From assembly GCA_963697205.1 (NCBI GenBank), contig CAVONB010000002.1, positions 124,001-188,000 of the forward strand: DNA of 64,000 nt, in the 5' to 3' direction. Position 1 is the first letter of the stretch. Each line of letters begins with the position of its first letter. This DNA is from CAVONB01 sp963697205. Its GTDB lineage: Bacteria; Pseudomonadota; Alphaproteobacteria; Rhizobiales; Hyphomicrobiaceae. Under the pieces are notes generated by a model. The model made no database searches. It was not told the DNA's origin and worked only from the letters and a program-made list of their open reading frames with translations. The translations under genes and the position numbers were made by a program. Positions 37,531 to 46,536 of the stretch are shown one piece after another.

Positions 37531-38664
37531 CTAAGCCTTCAACAGGTCTGCCACCATGTCCGCGATGGCGAGAGACGAGGTCAGACCGGGGCTCTCGATG
37601 CCATAGAGCCCGACGAAATTCGTCATGCCGTGCATCTGTGGCCCATGGATCGCAAAGTCGGCCGCCGGCTCACCCTCGCGATAGATCTTCGGCCTGACGC
37701 CCGTGTAGTCCGGTTGCAATGCCCCGTCCGGCAGTCCCGGCCAGTAGCGACGCACTTCGCGGTAGAACGTCGCCGTGCGCGCGCCCTCCGGATCCTCGAA
37801 GTAATAGCTGACGTCGTCCTTCCATTCGATGTCGGGGCCGAACTTCGCCTTGCCCGCGACGTCGAGCGTCAGATGCAGGCCGAGCCAAGCACCTTGCGGC
37901 ATCGGATAGATCAACCGCTGGAACGGTGAGCGCGTCGCCAAGGAGAAATAGTGCCCCTTCGCCGGATACATCTTCGGCACCTGATAACCGCCCGCCGTCG
38001 CGTCCTCCCCGAACAGCATCGCACCGAGCGTGCAGGCGCCAAGCCCCGCCGCGTTGACAAGACGTCGGCACGTGATCCGGTCGGCGACGCCGTCGCTTTC
38101 GATACCGACGATGAACGTGCCATCGCCTGCCCGCTCCAGCTTCGTCACCACCGTCTTGAGCACCACCTGCCCGCCGTGCGTCGTGACGTAGCCTTCGAGC
38201 GCCACCATGTAGCCGTGGCTGTCGATCACACCAGTCGAAGGCGAAAGCAGCGCGGCCTCGCACTTCGCCTCCGGCTCCAGCGCGCGCGCTTGCGCGCCCG
38301 TCAGCGCCACGAGGTCGTCGACACCGTTGCGCTTTGCCGTGCGGCTGATGTCGGCGAGCTTGTCGAGTTCCTCCGGGCGCGTTGCGACCAAGAGCTTGCC
38401 GCAGCGCTTCGCCGTGACACCGTTGTCCGCGCAGAACCGGTAGAGCATGTGCTTGCCGGCGACGCACAGCTTCGCGCGCAGCGAGCCCGGCGGATAATAA
38501 AGCCCCGCGTGGATGACCTCCGAGTTGCGCGACGACGTCTCCGAGCCGATCAGGTCGTGCCGTTCCAGCACGATTACCTCCTGACCCTGGAGCGCGAGCG
38601 CCCGACCAACCGCGAGGCCGACCACGCCCGCACCGATCACGATCGTTTCCACGTCCGTCGTCAT
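37531..38664 (-). CDS. lhgO: FAD-dependent oxidoreductase, L-2-hydroxyglutarate oxidase (LhgO) type
   Basis: DAO-family flavoprotein of 377 residues. The N-terminal FAD motif is TIVIGAGVVGLAVGRALALQ with acidic VIVLERHDLIG. RNSEVIHAGLYYPPGSLRAKL and KRCGKLLVA are strongly typical for LhgO/YgaF-like enzymes, as is FVGLYGIESPGLTSSLAIAD at the C-terminus. It probably oxidises L-2-hydroxyglutarate or a related 2-hydroxy acid to the keto acid, passing electrons to the respiratory chain. ATG 38664 is preferred over a codon 12 nt earlier, with GCGGGA upstream. It follows a membrane-protein gene by 43 nt. Confidence 0.86.
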   Translation of the reverse strand: MTTDVETIVIGAGVVGLAVGRALALQGQEVIVLERHDLIGSETSSRNSEVIHAGLYYPPGSLRAKLCVAGKHMLYRFCADNGVTAKRCGKLLVATRPEELDKLADISRTAKRNGVDDLVALTGAQARALEPEAKCEAALLSPSTGVIDSHGYMVALEGYVTTHGGQVVLKTVVTKLERAGDGTFIVGIESDGVADRITCRRLVNAAGLGACTLGAMLFGEDATAGGYQVPKMYPAKGHYFSLATRSPFQRLIYPMPQGAWLGLHLTLDVAGKAKFGPDIEWKDDVSYYFEDPEGARTATFYREVRRYWPGLPDGALQPDYTGVRPKIYREGEPAADFAIHGPQMHGMTNFVGLYGIESPGLTSSLAIADMVADLLKA

Positions 38665-38707
38665 GGTGTCCCGCAAGTAGCGCCGGCCACCGCCTCGCTC
38701 GCGCTCT

Positions 38708-39493
38708 TCAGCCCGCGGCCGGCGGACGGAAATATTGCGGGAAGCAGGCGGCGAAGTCGGCAGGATAGAGCTTCGACAGCACGACGAGTACCAGGATGGT
38801 CGTGACCGCGAAATAGAGGAAGAAGCCAGCCACGGAGGCGGTCATGGACTTCCAGCGCCGCACCCCCTTGGCCCCGCGCAGCAGCGTGGCGAACACCCAG
38901 GCATAGGCGATCATCAGGACGACGCCGATGCCGACCGTCACCGACACCCACGTCCGGAATGCGGGATCGGCCCGCTCAACCCGGTCGGCGAAGCTCGACA
39001 CCAGCGGCACCCGCGTCTCCAGGCAGCACGCCGCGATCGTCGGGTTGCACGGCGGCAGGTCGGGCACGAGCCCCGCCCGCACGGCAGCCCCCAAGCCACC
39101 CAGCGCCAAGAGCGCCACTACGCTCGCCACCGCCAGCAGCGCGCCGTGCGAATAGAAATAGCAGTGATAGACATGCACCAGCCTGAGCCCCGGCGTGCGC
39201 ACCATCTTAAGCACCAGCCAGATCAGCGCCCCCATCAGGAACACCGCACCAACCGTCAGCACCTGCTGGCCGTCCCCGGCATAAAGCGAGAACGCCACCC
39301 GATCGAGCAGCCACGCCGTCCCCACCGCCAGCCCCGCCGCCTCCAGGAAGTAGCGCAGCGCCGCCCGCCGGCTCTCCGCTTCGTCCGGATTGAGCCGGCC
39401 GGCGAAGGCGGAGGGCGCAGTCGTCACCGCATAGGTTGTGATGACGAACCGGCGGATTGGGCCGGCTGCGATCGCAACGAGATCCTTGAGCAT
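38708..39493 (-). CDS. Integral membrane protein of unknown function
   Basis: Protein of 261 residues with about five hydrophobic segments (near 48-65, 75-92, 115-135, 185-208 and 222-242) and a cysteine-containing loop (PPCNPTIAACCLETRVP, about 144-160). I do not recognise the family with certainty; the layout is vaguely Yip1-like. ATG 39493 has GTTGGAG upstream and starts the conserved-looking part. Co-directional with the LhgO-like gene and probably in one unit with it. Function unknown. Confidence 0.65.
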   Translation of the reverse strand: MLKDLVAIAAGPIRRFVITTYAVTTAPSAFAGRLNPDEAESRRAALRYFLEAAGLAVGTAWLLDRVAFSLYAGDGQQVLTVGAVFLMGALIWLVLKMVRTPGLRLVHVYHCYFYSHGALLAVASVVALLALGGLGAAVRAGLVPDLPPCNPTIAACCLETRVPLVSSFADRVERADPAFRTWVSVTVGIGVVLMIAYAWVFATLLRGAKGVRRWKSMTASVAGFFLYFAVTTILVLVVLSKLYPADFAACFPQYFRPPAAG

Positions 39494-39755
39494 CTCCAAC
39501 CCCCAGCCCCAGCATCCCGGTCGGCGGCCTTGCCGGACCGGGCCATCCGCCCCATCAGCCCACCCAATGCCACGCGACGGTGCCCGACCACGGCGCCGCG
39601 GTGGAAAACCAAGGGGTCGCCACCGGCCCACGCTTGACAAATCATTCGAACAAAAAGAAGAACAAGATCTGAGAACCCACACCCTCTGCGCAAACGCCCC
39701 CGCAGCGGGTCACACACTCTACACGCACCCAGGAAAATGGCTTAACGACACCGGC

Positions 39756-40970
39756 ATGGCGTTCAATTTCCTCCATACCGCGGATTGGCAGATCGGCAAG
39801 CCCTTCCGTGCCTTCGGCGACCGGCTCGCCGGTGTGCTCGAGGAGGCCCGACTCGACGCCATCGATACGCTGGCCGCCGCCGCGCGCAACGCCGGCGCCG
39901 GCCATCTGCTGGTTGCCGGCGACGTCTTCGACGCCGAAGACCTGCCGCGCCGCATCATCCGTCAGGCGATCGATCGCATGTCCGCCCACGACGATCTCAC
40001 CTGGCACCTCCTGCCGGGCAATCACGACCCCGCGCGCCCGGGCGGCCTGTGGGAGAACGTCGTCGGCTGGGGCCTACCGCCCCATCTGCGGCCCCACATC
40101 TCGGCGGTGCCCTGCGAGATCACATCCGAAGTCTGGTTGCTGCCGGCGCCGCTCCTCACGCGCGCGGCGAGCGCCGATCCGACAGCCGCGTTCGATACCA
40201 TGACGACGCCGCACGGCGCCGTGCGCATCGGACTTGCACACGGTTCCGTCAAGCGCTTTGCCGGCAATAGCCAGAGCGGGGCGAGCGGAATCCCACCCCG
40301 GCCCGCCGCCGCCTCGCACGCCGCCCACGCCGACGCCGCTGGCAGTTCCGGCACCGAGCTCGACACCATCGATCCCCGCCGCGCCGAGCGCGCCGGCCTT
40401 GCCTACCTTGCCCTGGGCGATTGGCACGGGATGACGCGCGTCGACGCGCGCACCTGGTACTCCGGCACGCCCGAGCCCGACCGCTATCTCGACAACGCAC
40501 CCGGTCACGCGCTGGCCGTCACGCTCGACGCCTCCGCGCCGCCGCACGTCGCCCCGGTCGCGACCGCACGCTACGTCTGGCGCCACGAAACGATTGCGGT
40601 GCGCTCGCTGACCGAGCTGGACGCCGCGGGCGAACGTCTGGCGGCGCTGGCACCCCAGCCCGGCCGCCTGCTCTTGAAATTGAAGGTCGAGGGCGCTCTC
40701 ACGCTCGACGAACGAACCGCCGCCGAGCGCTGGCGCGACAGCCTGGGCGAGCGCTTGCGCCACCTCGACGCCGACCTCGACGCCATCGACGTCCGCGTCG
40801 CGCGCGAGGAAACGCAACTGTTCGCCGAGGACCAAGGCCTCGCACGCGTCGCCGAGGCGCTCGCCGACCTGGCCGCTGGCGACGACGCCGACACGCGCGC
40901 ACGCGCCAACCGCGCGCTGCTCGAGCTAGCCGGCATCCTGCGCCGGATCGAGCGCGGGGAGGCGGCATGA
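39756..40970 (+). CDS. SbcD/YhaO-type DNA repair exonuclease
   Basis: Metallophosphoesterase nuclease of 404 residues. Phosphodiesterase motifs: HTADWQIG (Asp-x-His replaced by AspWQ), AGDVFD, GNHDPARPGG and, later, GLAHGS and ALGDWHG. The substitution of H in the first motif (LHTADWQIG in place of LHTSDWHLG) is seen in YhaO-like proteins. It should act with the AAA ATPase that follows by a 4-bp ATGA overlap, processing DNA ends. ATG 39756 starts right before the first motif; its Shine-Dalgarno is poor. Confidence 0.83.
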   Translation: MAFNFLHTADWQIGKPFRAFGDRLAGVLEEARLDAIDTLAAAARNAGAGHLLVAGDVFDAEDLPRRIIRQAIDRMSAHDDLTWHLLPGNHDPARPGGLWENVVGWGLPPHLRPHISAVPCEITSEVWLLPAPLLTRAASADPTAAFDTMTTPHGAVRIGLAHGSVKRFAGNSQSGASGIPPRPAAASHAAHADAAGSSGTELDTIDPRRAERAGLAYLALGDWHGMTRVDARTWYSGTPEPDRYLDNAPGHALAVTLDASAPPHVAPVATARYVWRHETIAVRSLTELDAAGERLAALAPQPGRLLLKLKVEGALTLDERTAAERWRDSLGERLRHLDADLDAIDVRVAREETQLFAEDQGLARVAEALADLAAGDDADTRARANRALLELAGILRRIERGEAA

Positions 40971-43654
40971 AGATCCGCGCCATCCGCGCCCACGAGGTCG
41001 GCCTGTTCGGCCGCCCCATCGCCGTCGAAGGACTGTCCGGCCGCCTCGACGTGCTGGCAGGCCCCAACGAGCTCGGCAAATCCACGCTGTTGGAAGCCGT
41101 CCGCTGGGCGCTACTGCGCCGCCACACCACCACCGCCATCAAGGACATCCAGCCCTATGGCGGCGGCCACCCGCTGGTCGAGCTGGACTTCGAGGTCGCC
41201 AACACCGCCGGGCAGGGCCTGTGGCGCATCCGCAAGCGTTTCAGCGCGTCGAGCCGCCAGCGCCTGGCCGAACTGATCGACCTGTCGACCGGCGTCGCGC
41301 TGCGCGGTCCCGACGCCGAGGACCGGCTCGCCGAGCTGATCGGCGCCACCGACCGCGCCCACGGCCGTTTCGGCGTCCTCCTCGTCAGCCAGCGCGACAC
41401 CCACGGCGACACCATCGCCCCGCCCGACGCCGCCACCACCTCCATCCGCAGTGCCATCGAGCGCGAGATCGCGTCCGTGGCCGGCGGCGCACATCTGCGC
41501 GCCGTCCGCGCCATCGTCCAGCAGCGCATCGACGCGCAGATCACGCCGGGCCGCGCCCAGGCCCGTGCCCGATCGCCCTACGCGGAGGCTTTACGCCACC
41601 GCGACGCGATCGCCGCCGAGCACGACCGCGCCCGCGCCAGCCGCGCCCAGCACGCCCGCCGCCTCGAAACCCTGGCCGACGCCCGCACCCGGCGCGATGC
41701 CCTGCCGCCGGCACAAGGCCCGGGCTCCGCCGCCGAGGCCGTGGCGCTCGCCGCCGGCAGCCTGGAGACCGCGCGCCGCGCCGCCATCGCCTGGGGGCAC
41801 GCGCGTGCGACCGCGGCCGAGGCCGAGAACACGCGCCAGGCCCTGGCAAAGCTCGACGGCGCATTGCAGGAAGAGGCCGATCTCGCCCAAGCGATCGTCG
41901 AGATCGAGGTCCGCCGCACCGCCGCCGAAGCCGCATGGTCCGAGGCCGCCGCTACCGCCGAGGCCGCCGTCGCCCACCGCGAAAACCTCCTGGCCGAGGA
42001 GCGTGCGCTGGCCGCCGAGCAGCGCGCCCATGCCGAGGCCGAGGCGACCGCCCGCCAGCGCGAGAACCTCGAGGCGGCTGAAAAAGGACTTACCGCCGGA
42101 CAGGCACTGTCACAACGCATTCTGGACATCGAAGCCGGCCTCGCCGCCAACCCGGCAACGTCCGATCAGCTGGCCATGCTCAAGTCTCGTGCCCACGACA
42201 TTGCCGTGATCGAAGCGCGGCTGGCCGCCGGCACCACCCACGTCCGCATCGCGTATGACGATGGCATCGACGGCGCGATCCGGCACGGCGACCGCGCACT
42301 TGCCGATGGCACGACGCTCGAAGTCGACGCAGACCTCGTGCTCGACATCCCCGGCATCGGCCGCATCCACATCGCCGCTGGCGCAGGCAATACCGACGAG
42401 ATCGCCGCCGACCGCGAACGGCTCGCGTCCGGTCGCTCAGCCCTCGCCGCTGCGCTCGCAGCTGTCGGGGCCGGCGATCTCGCTGGCGCTGAAGCCCGTC
42501 GGCAAGCCCGCGAGCAACTCGAGCAGGACCTGGCCGACACGCGCACGCGCCTGTCCGCCCAGATGCCCGACGGCCTCGATCGCCTGGCCGCCGAGGTCGC
42601 CGCGCAGCGCGCTGCACTCGCCGCCCGTCCCCCCTCGACCAAAACCACGCAGTCGGCCGCCGACGTAACCCGCCGGCTTGCCGGCCTCGCCGCCACCCGC
42701 GATGCCGCCGCCGCAGCCGCCACCGAAGCCCTCGCCCGCCAATCCCAAACACGCACCGCCCTCGACCGCGTCAGCGCCGAGATCGACACCCGTCGCCAGC
42801 GCCTCGCGCGGCTGACCGAAAGCCTGCCGATGCCCGCCTTGCGCACCGAGGAGCGCAACCGTCTGGCGGGCGCCGCCGACACTGCGCAAAGCCTTGCCGA
42901 CGCACGCCGGCGCGAAGCCGCGGCACTGTCGCCGCAGCAGCCCGACGAAGCCGCTGTTGCGCAACTTGTCACCGCCCACGACCGCGCGCTCGCGCGCCAG
43001 AAGCAGGACGTCGCCACCCGCGACGCCCTGTCGATCGAGATCGCCCGCCACGAAGCGGCGCTGAGCGAAAGCCTGGACGAAGCGCCCGACCTCAATGCCG
43101 ACGCCCTCGAAGGCCTGCTGGCCGACGCCCAGCGCACCGTCGACACCCACGAGGCCGACATCGCGGCCCTGCGCCTCCTGGCCGACATGCTGGACGAGGA
43201 GGAGCGCGAGGCGCGTGCAACGTTCATCAAGCCCGTCACGCAGCGCCTGGCACCCTATCTGACGCGCCTTTTCGGCGAAGCGGAGCTGGTTTTCGACGAT
43301 ACGCTTTCGGTCACGTCACTGGCCCGCGGCGAGCGCAGCGAAGCCTTGACGCATCTCAGTGACGGCACCCGCGAGCAGATCGCCGTGCTGACCCGCCTTG
43401 GCTTCGGACGACTGCTGGCCGAGACCGGCGAGCCCGCACCGCTGATCCTCGACGACCCGCTGGTCTTCACAGACGACCAGCGATTGGGCGCCATGTTCGA
43501 CAGCCTGCGCGATGCCGCCGACGTGCATCAGGTCATCGTCCTGACCTGCCACGAGCGCGCGTTCGAGAGCTTGGGCGGTGCGCGGCTCTCGCTGTCGGAT
43601 TGGCAGCCGGACGCACCGGGCCGCGATGTCTCCGCCAGCACGGCGGCGGAATAA
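40967..43654 (+). CDS. SbcC/YhaN-type SMC-like ATPase
   Basis: Large ABC/SMC-type ATPase of 895 residues, partner of the nuclease. The N-terminal head half has Walker A GPNELGKST (about 33-41), and a long Ala/Arg/Glu-rich coiled coil fills about 210-770. The C-terminal head half carries TFIKPVTQRLAPYLTRLFG, the signature-like LSDGTREQIAVLTRLGFGRL, Walker B PLILDDPLVFTD and the switch VLTCHERAFESL. No CxxC zinc hook is visible at the coiled-coil apex, which separates it from Rad50/SbcC and fits YhaN. Start ATG overlaps the preceding stop. Confidence 0.85.
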   Translation: MKIRAIRAHEVGLFGRPIAVEGLSGRLDVLAGPNELGKSTLLEAVRWALLRRHTTTAIKDIQPYGGGHPLVELDFEVANTAGQGLWRIRKRFSASSRQRLAELIDLSTGVALRGPDAEDRLAELIGATDRAHGRFGVLLVSQRDTHGDTIAPPDAATTSIRSAIEREIASVAGGAHLRAVRAIVQQRIDAQITPGRAQARARSPYAEALRHRDAIAAEHDRARASRAQHARRLETLADARTRRDALPPAQGPGSAAEAVALAAGSLETARRAAIAWGHARATAAEAENTRQALAKLDGALQEEADLAQAIVEIEVRRTAAEAAWSEAAATAEAAVAHRENLLAEERALAAEQRAHAEAEATARQRENLEAAEKGLTAGQALSQRILDIEAGLAANPATSDQLAMLKSRAHDIAVIEARLAAGTTHVRIAYDDGIDGAIRHGDRALADGTTLEVDADLVLDIPGIGRIHIAAGAGNTDEIAADRERLASGRSALAAALAAVGAGDLAGAEARRQAREQLEQDLADTRTRLSAQMPDGLDRLAAEVAAQRAALAARPPSTKTTQSAADVTRRLAGLAATRDAAAAAATEALARQSQTRTALDRVSAEIDTRRQRLARLTESLPMPALRTEERNRLAGAADTAQSLADARRREAAALSPQQPDEAAVAQLVTAHDRALARQKQDVATRDALSIEIARHEAALSESLDEAPDLNADALEGLLADAQRTVDTHEADIAALRLLADMLDEEEREARATFIKPVTQRLAPYLTRLFGEAELVFDDTLSVTSLARGERSEALTHLSDGTREQIAVLTRLGFGRLLAETGEPAPLILDDPLVFTDDQRLGAMFDSLRDAADVHQVIVLTCHERAFESLGGARLSLSDWQPDAPGRDVSASTAAE

Positions 43655-43851
43655 GCCACGGCAGCACCGGCACGTCGCCGGCAGGCGCAGGCGCACGCCA
43701 GCCGGCCGCAATGCACCTTTCGCAAGCGCTCGTGAGCAAACTCCAGCACGCCGACAGCGCCGCGACCCGCGCGAGCCTGCAGCCAATCTCGCAGCGTCAA
43801 GCACCCCGAAGGCGCTCGCCGACCGGGCGGCCGGGAGCCGGAGAAGTCGGA

Positions 43852-44352
43852 TCAGTCCGTGGCGGACCCGGTCGGCGCACCCATGCTGAGGGGCGGCAGG
43901 TCCGGCTTGCCGACGCCCGCTGTCGGATCCTCCGAGCGGCGCGACTTACCCTCGAAATAAGCCCCCTGCTCGATCGCCAGCGACGCGTGATAGATGTCGC
44001 CTTCTACGTGGCTCGAAGACTGAAGCATGACCCGCTTGCCGCGCACCGAACCCATCAGATGACCGCGCACGACGATCTCGTCGGCGATCACGCTGCCGGT
44101 GATGCGCGCGCGCTCGCCGATCACGATGTTGGTGCCGTGGATGTCGCCCTGAACCTCGCCGTCGACCTGGACTTCGCCGCGCGACACGAGGTTGCCCATG
44201 ATCGTCAGGTCCGGTCCGATCACGGACGGCGCGCCACGCTCGTTGGGGCGGGCGGCGGAACGAGAAGCCAGCGGCGGCGGTGAGGATGCCTGGACGCGCG
44301 GCGGCTCGGGCACAGCCGACTCAGGCTTCTTGTTTCCGAAATTAGAAAGCAT
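43852..44352 (-). CDS. Bactofilin family cytoskeletal protein
   Basis: Polymer-forming bactofilin of 166 residues. A short disordered N-terminus with Pro/Ser-rich stretch (EPPRVQASSPPPLASRS) precedes a right-handed beta-helix core of about residues 45-140, with repeating turns such as EVQVDGEVQGDIHGTNIVIG and ERARITGSVIADEIVVRG. A charged tail ends it. In alphaproteobacteria bactofilins position cell-wall enzymes at poles or stalks; no M23 peptidase gene adjoins here. ATG 44352 has GGAGGG upstream; an upstream in-frame extension is unconserved. Confidence 0.9.
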   Translation of the reverse strand: MLSNFGNKKPESAVPEPPRVQASSPPPLASRSAARPNERGAPSVIGPDLTIMGNLVSRGEVQVDGEVQGDIHGTNIVIGERARITGSVIADEIVVRGHLMGSVRGKRVMLQSSSHVEGDIYHASLAIEQGAYFEGKSRRSEDPTAGVGKPDLPPLSMGAPTGSATD

Positions 44353-44764
44353 ACGCACACCCTCCACTACCGATCGCGCCGAAGCGCGGCCACTCCCCCT
44401 GGCGGCAATCTCCGGGTCCGCGCGACCTAGCACGCCACACCCAGCTCTTGTCTCCTAACACACACCCGACGGCCCGTCACGGTTCGGTGACCCGCATGGT
44501 ATCGGACATGCCTGGAGTGTGCCTTGCAGACCAGCATGACACGCCCGCGCCCCCTGCGGCAGCCACGCCAGAACCGGACCATCCGGACCCGGATGGCTCA
44601 TGACACCCAATCGCGGCGCTCCAATGACACGACGCAGGAAACGCCGCGCGCCGCGGCCCGACAGCGCGGCCGTTCTCGCCAACTGAACGGCGTGACGAAC
44701 ACCTCGCTCGCGCAGAGGATCCGGCGTTTGGACGCACCGGCAAGAAGATGAGAGATCCTAAACA
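44353..44764. other. 412-bp spacer
   Basis: No supportable gene between bactofilin and the DUF455 gene. Short frames on both strands are Arg/Ala-rich and without family features. It must hold the bactofilin promoter. Confidence 0.45.
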
Positions 44765-45595
44765 CTAGCGCGGGTTGCCCAGCGCACTCAGCGGCTTGTA
44801 GAAGCCCGGCGTCAAGCCCGCCTCCGACCGCGCCTTGTCGTTGAACGGCGGCTTGATTGGCCCACGGAAATTCGTCCGAACCACCTCGTGGAACGTGGTT
44901 TCCAGCGGTAGCCCCGCGCGCTGGCACAGAAACCGGAACCACTTCGCGCCGAAGGCGACATGGCGCTTTTCATCGCGATAGATCACCTGAACCACGTCCG
45001 CCGACGCATGATCGCCCGCAGCCTCCAGGCTCTCGATCAGCCCCGGGCTGACGTCGAGCCCGCGCGCTTCGAGCACCAGCGGCACGACCGCGATGCGCGC
45101 GACGAGATCGTGCCCCGTCGCGTGCGCGGCCTGCCACAAGCCATCGTGCGCAGGCAGATCGCCATAGTCCGCGCCGAGCCCGTGCAAGCGCTCCGATACG
45201 AGGTTGAAATGGCGCGCCTCCTCCAGCCCCACCTGCACCCAATCGTCGAAGAACGTGCGCGGCACCGGCTCATGGGCGAACCGGCCGACCAGATCCCAGG
45301 TCATGTCGACGGCATTGAGCTCGATGTGAGCCAGCGAATGCATCAGCGCGATCCGCCCGCGCGCGCCGGACGTGGACCGCTTGGGCATTTGCCGCGGCGG
45401 CAGCAGCAGCGGCCGCTCCGGCCGCCCCGGACGCTCGGGCATCGCAACGGGATCGCTCAGCCGCCCGAGCGGCAGCCGCCGCTCGAACCACAGCGCCGCC
45501 GCCCGCTCCACCTCTGCCATCTTGATCGCCAGGTCGGCCGCGGCCACGATGGTCCGGGCCGCCTCCGCGAGACTGGCGGGCGCTGTCGAAATCAT
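44765..45595 (-). CDS. Ferritin-like DUF455 (COG2833) protein
   Basis: Ferritin-like di-iron domain protein of 276 residues. Candidate metal-ligand motifs are HIELNAVDM, GLEEARHFNLV and YRDEKRHVAFG, in the helical order of the family (E, ExxH, E, ExxH). Function is unknown; some members are tied to hydroxylation of tRNA or to oxidative stress. ATG 45595 is preferred; an upstream TTG at 45679 would add 28 poorly conserved residues and overlap the PrxQ gene end. It is co-directional with prxQ, suggesting a shared redox role. Confidence 0.82.
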   Translation of the reverse strand: MISTAPASLAEAARTIVAAADLAIKMAEVERAAALWFERRLPLGRLSDPVAMPERPGRPERPLLLPPRQMPKRSTSGARGRIALMHSLAHIELNAVDMTWDLVGRFAHEPVPRTFFDDWVQVGLEEARHFNLVSERLHGLGADYGDLPAHDGLWQAAHATGHDLVARIAVVPLVLEARGLDVSPGLIESLEAAGDHASADVVQVIYRDEKRHVAFGAKWFRFLCQRAGLPLETTFHEVVRTNFRGPIKPPFNDKARSEAGLTPGFYKPLSALGNPR

Positions 45596-45662
45596 GTCTC
45601 GCACCGACAACGTTCGCAGCGGCTTGCCGTGCGAAGCCTGGACCGGCCGGGGACCACCGCCA

Positions 45663-46136
45663 TCATGCCTTTGCGCCAAGCGCCCGAACGGCGCTCAGCA
45701 CTTCCTCGGCATGTCCGTGCACCTTCACTTTGCGCCACGCGCGCGCGATGCGGCCCTTGCCGTCGATCAGGAAGGTCGCACGCTCCACGCCCATGTACTT
45801 GCGCCCGTACATGGACTTTTCCACCCACACGCCGTAGGCCTCGGCCGCAGTCTTGTCGACGTCGGCCGCCAACGTCACAGCCAGGTCGTATTTGCGCTTG
45901 AACTTCTCGTGCGACTGCACGCTGTCGGGAGATATGCCGATCACGATAGCGCCGGCCTTGGAGAACTGATCGATCAGTGCCGTGAACGCCTTGGCTTCCG
46001 ACGTGCAGCCCGACGTATCGTCCTTCGGATAGAAATAAACGACGACAGATTTTCCCTTCTGTCCCGACAGCGACACGGTGCCGCCGTCGTCGGCCGCAAG
46101 CTTGAAATCCGGCGCCTTATCACCTTCCTCGACCAT
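45663..46136 (-). CDS. bcp: Peroxiredoxin, Bcp/PrxQ type, 1-Cys form
   Basis: Thiol peroxidase of 157 residues. Peroxidatic Cys44 is in YPKDDTSGCTSEAKAF. The resolving Cys five positions later in many PrxQ proteins is Lys49 here, and the protein has no second Cys, so an external thiol must resolve the sulfenate. GISPDSVQSHEKFKRKY and ERATFLIDGKGRIARAW are typical. ATG 46136 starts directly before the conserved EGDKAPDF; a longer start is unlikely. Confidence 0.9.
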   Translation of the reverse strand: MVEEGDKAPDFKLAADDGGTVSLSGQKGKSVVVYFYPKDDTSGCTSEAKAFTALIDQFSKAGAIVIGISPDSVQSHEKFKRKYDLAVTLAADVDKTAAEAYGVWVEKSMYGRKYMGVERATFLIDGKGRIARAWRKVKVHGHAEEVLSAVRALGAKA

Positions 46137-46536
46137 GCCCACCACATGCCTTTCTTTTGACGCTTTTGCCAAACCACATCGCAGCTTACGTCCCTTAGAG
46201 CGCATCGGATCTGGGGACGCAACGGGGCAACCGCCGACCACACCGCGACCGGCACTTCGGCTCGAGCTTCTGGCCGGATCTCACGGGTGTGGAGGACGCG
46301 CGAGGGAGACTGGCGGTGGCCCGGACGAAATGGGTAATTGTGCAGTGCCATCCGCGACACGAGGGCGGCGACGGTCACGATCGCTGCTCCCGCGGACCAC
46401 GGGTGCGCAAGGGCGCGATCTCGATCCGCCTCTGCCGCATCCGCGAACCGGCAGATGAGCGTCTTGCCCCGTGGCGAACACGAGTTCGGTGCGCGTTTCA
46501 CACCCCGGATCAACCGAACGAGGCGAGAAGGCCTGC
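46137..46536. other. 400-bp divergent spacer
   Basis: Between PrxQ (minus) and the AsmA-like gene (plus). It must contain both promoters. Open frames cross it on both strands, but none shows a family, signal peptide or Shine-Dalgarno, so none is called. Confidence 0.45.

Noticed and set aside
40421..43654. A frame of over 1000 codons that enters the SbcC-like gene from the SbcD-like gene
   Set aside because: Its first 180 codons are an out-of-frame reading of the SbcD-like gene; the real SbcC-like protein starts at 40967 with an ATGA overlap and the Walker A motif follows at the right distance.
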